DNA of 17,619 nt from Rickettsiella sp. (lineage in GTDB: Bacteria; Pseudomonadota; Gammaproteobacteria; Diplorickettsiales; Diplorickettsiaceae), in NCBI GenBank assembly GCA_031119195.1, contig JAVHYG010000016.1:1-17619 (forward strand), given 5' to 3'. Shown here piece after piece: positions 1 to 6,159 of the stretch. Made by a program: the position numbers and the translations under genes. Under the pieces are notes generated by a model. That model worked only from the letters and a program-made list of their open reading frames with translations, ran no database searches and was not told the DNA's origin. The first letter of the stretch is position 1. Each line of letters opens with the position of its first letter.

Positions 1-20
1 CCTCAGGCCCCTAACTCCCG
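1..20 (-). repeat. Partial tRNA-Pro copy, likely distal att site of an island
   Basis: Positions 1-20 match the tRNA-Pro gene at 8926-8945 in 19 of 20 bases (A at 5 instead of C), in the same orientation. The match covers the T arm, variable region and anticodon-stem 3' side and stops exactly at anticodon position 34. Beyond position 23 no 5' half of a tRNA can be found, so this is a truncated copy, not a second gene. The rest of the 3' end would lie left of the window. This is what an integrase crossing over in a tRNA anticodon loop leaves at the far end of its element. Confidence 0.65.
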
Positions 21-130
21 CAGTAAACGTTTGAACTAGAAAATTATTGATACTCAAATACTTTCGATACTTTGCGGTTTTTGAAAGTTAATTAAAAACC
101 ACGTTATTTTAGTACATTCTATTTCAGCCT

Positions 131-147
131 GGTACAATATTGGTACA
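131..147 (+). repeat. Left copy of island-end GGTAC motif
   Basis: GGTACAATATTGGTACA is a pair of GGTACA blocks 11 bp apart, and is also partly palindromic. It matches 8795-8811 in 16 of 17 bases and in the same orientation. It lies about 110 bp inside the truncated tRNA copy. By position and structure it could be a recombinase arm-type or excisionase site, but no protein is known to bind it. Confidence 0.5.
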
Positions 148-220
148 CCGCTTAGGGACCACCGGTAAATATATAATAGTTATTTTTATGTAATTTTATT
201 TTACACATGAAACTCAATTT

Positions 221-870
221 TTAATTGAAGACATTTTTTTCATAAAGCTTGGTGGTATCCCAATGGGCATTGGCGGTCCCTATTGTAGGCCTAACTGAAA
301 AATAACTTAATGCTGGCTGATAAGTTTCGGGTATTTCTTGCAAGGGAGTGACTTGTTTTAATAAATTCGATTGAATGCTAAATAAAGTAATATGTGGATT
401 ATACTGTTGCGCAGAAGGATTTAAGCAAGTGACCCCAATTGCATTCAATTTTTCACGTAATTTATCATGATATAGTTGTATTAAGGGATTTTCAGTTTTT
501 TTAATTGGAATTTCTGCCCAGCTTATGCTGAAAATGGACCCAATGTATAGTGTTTATAATTAATGGTTGAAGATGAAATGCATAGAAATGCTCGCCTATT
601 CTCATTCTCTGTCAGTGTTTCTTGCCAAGCGTCTAATGCAAGCTTCCAAACTGATTCTAAATACTGTTTTTTATCAAGCGTAAACAGGCATGATGGATCT
701 TCTTTAATTTCAAATTGTAAAACTGAAAGGTGAGGGATGCTTAGTTTTTCTGAGTCTTTCAATAAATAATTTAGTGCTAATCCTTTATCATTACTCGCTT
801 CTTTTGCTAAAGCAATTAAAGCCAAGTTTGTTTCTTCAGAGTTTGTCACCAATACAAAGTTATATCGCAT
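221..870 (-). pseudogene. Frameshifted 2H phosphoesterase (2'-5' RNA ligase-like)
   Basis: Two same-strand reading frames (870-523, then about 520-221) join into one protein of about 216 residues. The first half holds IPHLSVLQF, the second NPHITLF: these are the two HxS/T motifs that give the paired catalytic histidines of the 2H phosphoesterase superfamily (LigT and cyclic phosphodiesterase relatives). The upstream frame ends at a TAA at 523-525 after GPFSA. Restoring one base in the A run at 531-534 continues the protein as GPFFSISWAEIPIKK and reads into the second half. The start ATG at 868-870 has AAGGA nine bases upstream. Substrate unknown; the family acts on 2',3'-cyclic or 2'-5' nucleotide ends. 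It diverges from the TPR gene across about 100 bp. A sequencing error could mimic the lesion. Confidence 0.6.
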
Positions 871-969
871 ACTATGCTTTCCTTAGGCTTATTTCTCTTT
901 ATAGAACTTTAATATATTTCTAAGTATAATAAAAATGGTTTTATACAAAAAATACACATAGGAGTTGTT

Positions 970-1839
970 GTGCCGATATTTTTTGAAGAATATGAAGCCC
1001 TTAAAAGCTCTGAGAGATGGCAAGAAATAATTGATCTAGGTATTAATGCTCTAAAAGACGATGAAATTACAGATAAAGATAAAGCATTTATCAAAGCGAA
1101 AAGTACAAGCTGTTATTATTATTTAGGTAAATATACAGAAGCGAATCAAATGGCTACTGAGGCTTTAGAAAATGCTAAAAAAGCGGGTGATAGCGATTTG
1201 TGCGTTAGAAGTTTATATTTAATTTCAGCAACCTATAGAGCACTTGCTTCCCAAGCTTCAGGCACTCAACATGAACAATATAAGAAATTATCCCATGATA
1301 ACATCAGAGAAGCGCTGGATCGGATATCGAATTCTGAGGTATGTAACTTTACCAAAGCCAAAGTGTTTTTTAATGCGGGCGCATTGTATCATGATTTAAA
1401 TTGTTCTTATGAAATGGCAGAGAAATATTATCAGCAAGCTATAGAGTTATTTCAATCTGACAGTGATGATTATAATCGTTGTGTCATTCGAAATATTCGA
1501 TTGATGATGGATAATAAAAGGATAGGTACCGCTGATGAGCTTATATTTTTTACAAAAAAAATTGAGGAAAATATTAATAAAGAAACTAGAACAGGCGTTC
1601 AATTTTTACAGTTATTAAGCAAGCTATTTCTCAGCTTTGGAAAATATGATAAAGCACTGGAATATGCTGACCGGGCTTTAAAAACTGCCGCAGCTAAGTC
1701 TATGCACGCTGAGCTTGGTATGCTCAATCAGGTTATCGTTGAAATTAAGAATAAAGAGTCAAACAACAAAAATGTATCAAGTTCTGAAGCCAGTACTGTA
1801 GAAGAAAAGCCAGGGGAATATGCATTCAAATTTAGATAA
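970..1839 (+). CDS. Tetratricopeptide-repeat protein, function unknown
   Basis: The 289-residue protein starts at GTG 970 with AGGAG six bases upstream; no ATG alternative is near. It is entirely helical in character with no signal peptide or membrane segment. TPR-like helix pairs are visible at about residues 43-71 (YYYLGKYTEANQMATEAL), 128-161 (GALYHDLNCSYEMAEKYYQQ) and 216-242 (LFLSFGKYDKALEYADRAL). The last 30 residues are polar and probably disordered. TPR proteins are protein-binding scaffolds; nothing here names a partner. It is cytoplasmic or possibly secreted. A TATAAT at 925-930 may be its -10 box, without a convincing -35. It is one of the few intact genes in the island, which hints at retained use. 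Confidence 0.75.
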   Translation: MPIFFEEYEALKSSERWQEIIDLGINALKDDEITDKDKAFIKAKSTSCYYYLGKYTEANQMATEALENAKKAGDSDLCVRSLYLISATYRALASQASGTQHEQYKKLSHDNIREALDRISNSEVCNFTKAKVFFNAGALYHDLNCSYEMAEKYYQQAIELFQSDSDDYNRCVIRNIRLMMDNKRIGTADELIFFTKKIEENINKETRTGVQFLQLLSKLFLSFGKYDKALEYADRALKTAAAKSMHAELGMLNQVIVEIKNKESNNKNVSSSEASTVEEKPGEYAFKFR

Positions 1840-1893
1840 ATAACTCACGTTACCATTTGAGTGAAACTGTGCGTTTACGAACCCGTGCCAAAT

Positions 1894-2280
1894 TCATCTA
1901 GCTATTTCTTTCGACAGTGCTTTATCGTAAGCAAGTTTGAATTGATCGAATAATTCTTGATTTATAAGTCTTCGTCCTTTTTTGAATGCCGTAGCACCGG
2001 TTAGTAATGTCATTGGAATCGCATAGATCAATAACATTTCTTGAAAAGCTTGAGCTTGTGCGACTATTTGGCCATTGTCATCCAAAATCGTAGCATAACC
2101 AGGACAAACTTGATCATCATTTTTTATTCCATAAAATGTCGCTAGCAACCAACCAACATTGATTGTCAAACGCACGACTCACAAAATGGCTTTTTCTACC
2201 CAGATAATTTAATATTCTAGTGTCTGCTTTAGGTACTCGATTAAATATAGGGCAAAATATAATTTGCGCGCCATTTACTG
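1894..2280 (-). pseudogene. C-terminal fragment of a carbon-nitrogen hydrolase (nitrilase fold)
   Basis: Reading leftwards from about 2280, one frame gives NGAQIIFCPIFNR, then a segment ending FDNQCWLVASDILW. The frame hits two stops after a run of six T (plus strand, 2120-2125). With one base fewer it continues as CPGYATILDDNGQIVAQAQ to the stop at 1894. This order matches the part of nitrilase-superfamily amidohydrolases after the catalytic cysteine: the GA-I-P strand, the NQCW-V-S segment and the G-D-G beta turn. An open frame using GTG at 2173-2175 has no ribosome binding site and is only the downstream half of this remnant. The N-terminal half of a similar enzyme is at 4963-5154 on the same strand, so the gene was probably split. 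The nucleophile region is lost or unreadable. Confidence 0.55.
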
Positions 2281-2312
2281 TAGTTATTTAATGAGACATT
2301 GCTTATATGCAT

Positions 2313-2609
2313 TTGGAGCAATTTTCTCATAACAGAAAGGAAATTTTTAGCTCTATGATGCTTGAATAGCGTTTCCATCAGGGGGGTAGCCAGTCCATGT
2401 TGGCTGATTTCCTCATCTTAAAGAACGGTAAGATTAATCAACTTAAACGGTTTAAAGGCTATTTGCCGGGCGAATTTAGGATATTCAAAATGATCGTATA
2501 AATCGATAGACTAAGGGTAAGGAGAAATCTCTCCTTGGTAAATACCTAACGGTAGAATAACAGGTAGTTTCTCCTTTTAGAGAAAAAAGGACTTATCATA
2601 TCCATATTG
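2313..2609 (-). pseudogene. Rpn/YhgA-like nuclease (transposase_31) remnant
   Basis: A single minus-strand frame from 2609 to 2313 carries three in-frame stops (2577-2579, 2511-2513, 2418-2420) but reads through as a family member: LPVILPLGIYQGEISPYP, then DLYDHFEYPKFARQIAFKPF, then DEEISQHG and LMETLFKHHRAKNFL. The Y-G/Q-G, PYPYS, D-F-P-A and DEEI--HG landmarks are typical of the recombination-promoting PD-(D/E)xK nuclease family once called transposase_31. Only the region after the nuclease core is seen, about 100 of roughly 300 residues. No start codon or intact domain remains. Leftwards it runs into the carbon-nitrogen hydrolase remnant, with the junction at about 2280-2310. Confidence 0.6.
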
Positions 2610-2668
2610 CCAAAAACAAATTTTTTTATCTTAAAACATAAGCTTTCTAGGCATTTGAGAGATATATA

Positions 2669-3439
2669 ATGAAAAATTCTATTGGTTTTATTTTTAAAAA
2701 AGGCGAGTTACTTTTGTTAAAAATAAATAATGGCTTACCCTTTGTTGAAGAAATTAAAATATTAACACCTCATTTTTTAAGACGCTTTGAGTTAGGGCCA
2801 CTAAATAACTTAAATTATTTCTGCGCCGAAATCGACCAAGAAATATTTATCCCAGAAGTCTTTCATGTCTTGTCATTACGTCACGCATTATCATTGCTAA
2901 ATGATAATCTCATTTGCTTAGCAGTTAAAGCTTACTCCGTCATTCGTTGGGATAAAAATCATCAATTCTGTGGCCGTTGTGGCAGCAGAACTGTGCATAA
3001 ACCCTCAGGATTTGAACGTTCATGCATGCTTTGTCACTTAAGTTTTTTTCCACGTATATCCCCATCTATTATTGTGTTAATTAAAAAAGCAGATCATTTG
3101 CTTATGGCTAGAAGTCCACATTTTTTACCTGGCGTTTATGGTTTAATTTCAGGATTTATTGATATAGGGGAGAGTATCGAAGAAGCTGTACATCGAGAGG
3201 TAAAAGAAGAGGTTGGAATAAAAATCAAAAACTTAAACTACTTTGGATCACAACAATGGCCTTTTCCCGATTCGTTAATGATAGCATTCACAGCAGATCA
3301 TCTTAACGGGGATATTATTATCAATTCTGATGAAATAGAAGAGGCGGGTTGGTACAAATATAATAATCTACCTGGTAAGCCACAGACTTCTGCAAGTATT
3401 GCATCAAAATTGATTGAGGCTTTTGTTAATCTTTATTAA
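2669..3439 (+). CDS. nudC: NAD(H)/NAD-capped RNA pyrophosphatase NudC
   Basis: NudC hydrolyses NADH to NMNH and AMP and removes NAD caps from RNA 5' ends. The 256-residue protein matches the usual family length (E. coli 257). It shows an N-terminal domain, a zinc ribbon with Cys101, Cys104, Cys119 and Cys122 (FCGRCG and SCMLCH), the Nudix box from Gly162 to Ile184 (Gly162, Glu168, Arg176-Glu177, Glu180-Glu181, Gly183), and SQQWPFP at 194-200. That last motif is the NudC signature SQPWPFP with one change. The Nudix catalytic glutamates are all present, so the enzyme should be active. Start ATG 2669 has a weak purine-rich GAGAG upstream. The gene stands alone on the plus strand between two remnants and ends 36 bp before the IS66 target duplication. 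Confidence 0.93.
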   Translation: MKNSIGFIFKKGELLLLKINNGLPFVEEIKILTPHFLRRFELGPLNNLNYFCAEIDQEIFIPEVFHVLSLRHALSLLNDNLICLAVKAYSVIRWDKNHQFCGRCGSRTVHKPSGFERSCMLCHLSFFPRISPSIIVLIKKADHLLMARSPHFLPGVYGLISGFIDIGESIEEAVHREVKEEVGIKIKNLNYFGSQQWPFPDSLMIAFTADHLNGDIIINSDEIEEAGWYKYNNLPGKPQTSASIASKLIEAFVNLY

Positions 3440-3475
3440 AAAACTGAAATACCCAGGTCTGGAAGCTTTAGCTTA

Positions 3476-3483
3476 AACTTGAT
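3476..3483 (+). repeat. 8-bp target-site duplication, left copy
   Basis: AACTTGAT stands directly outside the left terminal repeat and is repeated exactly at 4892-4899 outside the right one. IS66-family elements make 8-bp duplications, so this fixes both ends of the element. Confidence 0.75.
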
Positions 3484-3499
3484 TTAACCGTTCACGGTG
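3484..3499 (+). repeat. IS66 terminal inverted repeat, left
   Basis: TTAACCGTTCACGGTG pairs with the inverted copy at 4876-4891. It differs at two positions, the first base and the fifth, so the usual GTAAGCG end is degraded here. Confidence 0.75.
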
Positions 3500-3699
3500 G
3501 TTGTTAGGCAGGTTGTAAAGAAGGTTATTTTGGTCGTCGAAAAAAGCTTGAATGCTCTGTGTGATAAAAGCCAAGCTATCTAGTCCTTGCTGCTTGCAAG
3601 AAGTAACCACCGTAAAAATTCTCTCAGTAATCGGCTCCCGCGTTCTGACTGAGTGCCAAAACTAATTTTTGAAATCACCAAAGAAAGATATTCCAGAAT

Positions 3700-4187
3700 T
3701 TAGAATGCTAGCACCATCAAATGCTCGTCAAAAAAACGATCGCCAACCCTTAAAGAATTAGGTTCAGTCCCATAAACTTTAAATCCTTGCTTTTGATAGA
3801 GAGCTATGGCACTTGTATTTATTGTAACACAAGTTAAATGTAGTTGTTTAACATGGTTTTTGGCATGTATAACTATTGTCTTAATTAAACTACTTGCCAT
3901 GCCATGTCGCCTATATTCAGGTTTAGTATACATACCCCAAAGGATACCTCGATGTTTGACCTTCATAAAATTCAAACTATAAAACCCTACACAAGCCACT
4001 AACTTGCAATCAACAAATGTACCAAAAAAAGTATTTTTTATTAAATCTCCTGAAATTTTGTGTCAGAACAGTTAGATTCTTCCTCAAATGAGGAAGCAAA
4101 ACTTGAAGGGGAATCTTTTAATGCGCCTAATCTTAGTTGTTTCTAATATTCCCAGTCTTTTGCAGACAACAGCTTTACATTCATCAT
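3700..4187 (-). pseudogene. GNAT N-acetyltransferase pseudogene
   Basis: From ATG 4185-4187 the frame reads MMNVKLLSAKDWEY, a TAG at 4143-4145, then LRLGALKDSPSSFASSFEEE. A frameshift near 4045-4052 is followed by NTFFGTFVDCKLVACVGFY and on to the stop at 3700. The whole would be about 160 residues. It shows GNAT hallmarks: the PSSF-SS-EEE N-terminal region of small antibiotic-type acetyltransferases, the acetyl-CoA loop YRRHGMA (R-x-x-G-x-A type) after YTKPEY, and NTSAIALYQKQGF near the end. One stop and one frameshift make it dead; the open 99-codon C-terminal half is not a separate gene. It lies within the IS66 ends, so it may have been an IS passenger. Confidence 0.72.
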
Positions 4188-4323
4188 TTGATTTTTATTC
4201 TATTCTTCAGGACTAGTCTACATAATATCTTTCCCACAGTAACCATGTCGAGATACATGTAATTTTTTGTGCCCCAGGTTTCGTCATCACTTGCAAGTAG
4301 ATGGTTCTACACCTCTTGGTTAT

Positions 4324-4760
4324 AAGCATTCACAAGTACTCTATCGGCATCAAGCCATAATTTGAGCCTGCTTGCAGATAAAATCCTATGCCAATGGCGG
4401 AATGGAGACTACAACAAAAATAGCGATGGAATCCGCAAAAGTGCACAATTATCCAGCCGATATTATCAACTGTGTTTTAGAAGAATTAATTAAAAAACGC
4501 TATGAATTACGCGCTTTTAGCCATATTGATCGATTCGTAAAACAGAGGCGGTATCGTGCTAATCAGCAAATTTTTAATCAAGTTCACCGATTACTCTCTG
4601 ATAAGACAAAACACAAATTCGACAAACTAACCGCTAATGCAACTTGCACCGCCTACAACAAATTGAAAGAACTGCCTAAAAGCACGTCCATTAGCCATTT
4701 TAAAGGGCTATTGACTCATCATATTTGGTTGGAGTCATTTGGTTCAACTGACCTATCACT
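4324..4760 (+). pseudogene. Tn3-family transposase (TnpA) N-terminal fragment
   Basis: The plus strand encodes ADIINCVLEELIKKRYELRAF followed by IDRFVKQRRYRANQQIF and YNKLKELPKS, then SHFKGLLTHHIWLESFG. This is the DUF4158-type N-terminal region of Tn3 TnpA (the ELI-+RYELPAFS--DR and LP+--HF--LL-H--WL-S motifs). A TGA at 4363-4365 interrupts the same frame just upstream, where another frame gives SQVLYRHQAII. The open frame, starting only at a TTG (4372), runs past the homology to a stop at 4797. There the reverse strand reads as the IS66 transposase N-terminus, so the true junction is about 4740-4765. No catalytic domain is present. Confidence 0.65.
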
Positions 4761-4819
4761 TCTAACGATTCTTCTTGCGTTTTGGGTGACAAGTTAATTT
4801 TTTCTAAATCCACTTTCAT
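4700..4819 (-). pseudogene. Probable IS66 transposase N-terminal fragment
   Basis: ATG 4817-4819 starts a 39-codon frame, MKVDLEKINLSPKTQEESLE and onwards, that ends at 4700. It begins 57 bp inside the right terminal repeat, in the orientation of the C-terminal fragment at 3473-3696. That is where a single-gene IS66 transposase should start. The sequence is too short and variable for a firm family call; position and strand carry most of the weight. Homology likely stops near 4745, where the Tn3 fragment begins. Confidence 0.45.
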
Positions 4820-4875
4820 TTTTTATCCGCTAACTTTTTTTCTCCTTATATCATATTGCTTTACAAAATTTTACA

Positions 4876-4891
4876 CACCGTGAACGCTTAC
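4876..4891 (-). repeat. IS66 terminal inverted repeat, right
   Basis: On the minus strand it reads GTAAGCGTTCACGGTG, starting with the GTAA common to IS66 ends, and is directly followed on the plus strand by the target duplication. Confidence 0.8.
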
Positions 4892-4899
4892 AACTTGAT
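4892..4899 (+). repeat. 8-bp target-site duplication, right copy
   Basis: AACTTGAT is identical to 3476-3483 and touches the outer edge of the right inverted repeat. Confidence 0.75.
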
Positions 4900-4962
4900 T
4901 TTTGTTGAAAAAAATAATAATTAAAAGAGAATATGATTAACGCAAATAGAAATTTCCCACCG

Positions 4963-5154
4963 CTAATATAGCTCCACTGTTTTTTTTTGTGTAGGGAAAT
5001 AGCCGTGTAAATAAGCTGCAGGTAACCACAGAATATCTACTTTCCGTGATTCTGCTTCATACATGATTTTAAGCAGATTTTCAACGTTAATTTTTTTATT
5101 GCCTTCTTTCACACTACCCTTGATAGGCGGACACGGTTGAATAATCCTGTGTAT
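4963..5154 (-). pseudogene. N-terminal fragment of a carbon-nitrogen hydrolase
   Basis: One minus-strand frame reads IIQPCPPIKGSVKEGNKKIN, then LLKIMYEAESRKVDILWLPA and AYLHGYFPTQ, before a TAG at 4963-4965 just after a run of nine T. This fits the first 65 residues of a nitrilase-superfamily enzyme: the IQ-P--G strand, a helix with N---LL--EA, then the VDIL-LPE--L-GY segment. The glutamate expected in the catalytic LPE is alanine here. No start codon is left at the expected place. It continues logically into the C-terminal piece at 1894-2280 on the same strand, with about 85 residues missing between. The gap is filled by the Rpn remnant, nudC and the IS66 element. Confidence 0.5.
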
Positions 5155-5207
5155 TTATAGTGTTTATCTAATAAGACTATCTAGTTACAATAAAGCACGA
5201 TGCAAGA

Positions 5208-6016
5208 CTAATCACTTTTAGGTGAGGCAGCTGAACCCGCCAAAATACCACCATCAATTGTCAATTCTATTCCTGTAATATAGCTGGATTCATCCGAAGC
5301 AAGATACAAAACGGCATACGCAACATCCTTCGGATCACCCATTCTTTTAAGTGGAATTTGTCTAGTAATTTCTTCGATTATCTGTTTCCTGTTACTCTCT
5401 TCGCCTAACATAGAATCCCATAATGGCGTTAAAATAGCGCCTGGATGTAGTGAATTGCAACGAATACGATAATTTTTTTCCGCACAATAAAGCGCGACTG
5501 ATTTGCTGTGGTTACGAACCGCCGCTTTACTCGAAGCGTAGGCAACGGCTGTCGGAATACCGACTAATCCTGAACGAGAAGATAGGTTGATAATACATCC
5601 ACCGTGTTTCTTCATTAATTGAATGCCGTATTTACAGCCTAGAAAAACACCGTCTAAGTTAATGGCATGTATATATGATGCCAACTTTCTAAACTGGTAT
5701 GCTCAGGATCTTGCACTTCTGATGTATAGTTAATTCCTGTAATTCCGGCATTATTGATTAATATATCTAGTCTACTGTATTTTTGTTCAATAGATTGGAT
5801 TATTTTCTGCCATTCTTCTTCTTTTCTGACGTCTAAGTGCCAATAGACTGCCTTATCGCCTATTGTCTTAGCTACTTCGCCGCCGAGTTGATCGCGAATA
5901 TCTGAGAGAATAACGTCAGCGCCTTCTTGGGCTAGCAATTCAGCCGTTGCCTTACCGATGCCTGCTGCAGCACCGGTGATCAGTGCAACTTTATCTTTGA
6001 CTCGAAGTTTTACCAT
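5208..6016 (-). pseudogene. Frameshifted short-chain dehydrogenase/reductase
   Basis: The N-terminal piece (from ATG 6014-6016, AGGA six bases upstream) carries the cofactor motif TGAAAGIG, an acidic SDIRD after beta-2 that favours NAD over NADP, and NNAG. The C-terminal piece (to 5208) carries INLSSRSG, the catalytic YASSK and LHPGAI, then ITGIELTIDGG. These are all hallmarks of classical SDRs, and the joined length of about 268 residues is normal. At about 5672-5680 an ATATAT run holds two extra bases: the N-terminal frame goes off into HIYMPLT and stops, whereas removal of one AT gives WHHIHAINLDGVFLG. The substrate cannot be told. An in-frame ATG 21 bases upstream lacks a better binding site. 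Confidence 0.78.
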
Positions 6017-6159
6017 AATTTTCCTAGCGTTTTCCAAAAATGAGCTTTGCCGATGAAGAGAGAGGATTTCCGCAGCTAGACTGCAAACCTTTTCAATCGA
6101 TGTAGTGTTTGTGCAAACCTAGAATAAATAAAATCTTTTTTATATTAATTTAAAGCTAA

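Larger units (their letters stand above)
3473..3696 (-). pseudogene. IS66-family transposase (TnpC) C-terminal fragment
   Basis: The minus strand reads LSLVISKISFGTQSERGSR from about 3690, shifts frame, and continues ERIFTVVTSCKQQGLDSL then AFITQSIQAFF to a TAA at 3473-3475. The FGTQSE-GSR...ER-TVVT-CKQQ run is the well-conserved C-terminus of IS66 TnpC transposases. The end of the frame runs through the terminal inverted repeat at 3484-3499 into flanking DNA. The frameshift and the missing DDE core make it inactive. It abuts the stop of the GNAT pseudogene within 4 bp, showing where the transposase was cut. Confidence 0.75.
3484..4891 (-). mobile_element. IS66-type element with replaced interior
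   Basis: The right end, read inwards, begins GTAAGCGTTCACGGTG; the left end begins TTAACCGTTCACGGTG, 14 of 16 identical. GTAAGCG-type ends are usual for IS66. Both ends are flanked by the exact 8-bp repeat AACTTGAT. The transposase runs on the minus strand: a likely N-terminus at 4819 and a clear C-terminus at 3473-3696, but the middle is missing. In its place are a GNAT pseudogene (3700-4187) and a Tn3-family transposase fragment (about 4324-4760). At 1408 bp it is shorter than a full multi-gene IS66 (about 2.5 kb) and resembles the single-transposase subgroup. It cannot move on its own; the intact duplication suggests it may have been mobilised in trans after its interior changed. Confidence 0.75.

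Noticed and set aside
1..75. A complete second tRNA-Pro gene at the window start
   Set aside because: Nothing resembling a D arm or 5' acceptor strand follows the matched 20 bases.
1843..1862. Short ACTCA/TGAGT hairpin after the TPR gene as a terminator
   Set aside because: The stem is only 5 bp with a 10-base loop and no T tract follows.
1894..2175. A 93-codon open frame starting at GTG as a stand-alone gene
   Set aside because: It has no ribosome binding site, and a stop directly precedes its start. One base change joins it to an upstream frame that continues the same hydrolase-like fold.
2287..2340. A minus-strand FCYEKIAP segment as the nitrilase catalytic cysteine
   Set aside because: The spacing to the downstream GAQII strand is too long, a frameshift would be needed, and the Rpn reading frame explains the same bases better.
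2519..2536. Inverted repeat AAGGAGA/TCTCCTT as a terminator or operator
   Set aside because: It has no T run, and it lies within the readable Rpn remnant, where it codes part of a conserved motif.
4372..4797. A 141-codon open frame as an intact gene
   Set aside because: It starts only at TTG, covers just part of a Tn3 transposase N-terminal region, and its end runs into sequence better explained on the other strand.
6079..6121. GCAAACCT repeated twice upstream of the SDR
   Set aside because: Only 8 bases are repeated, and no context suggests an operator.
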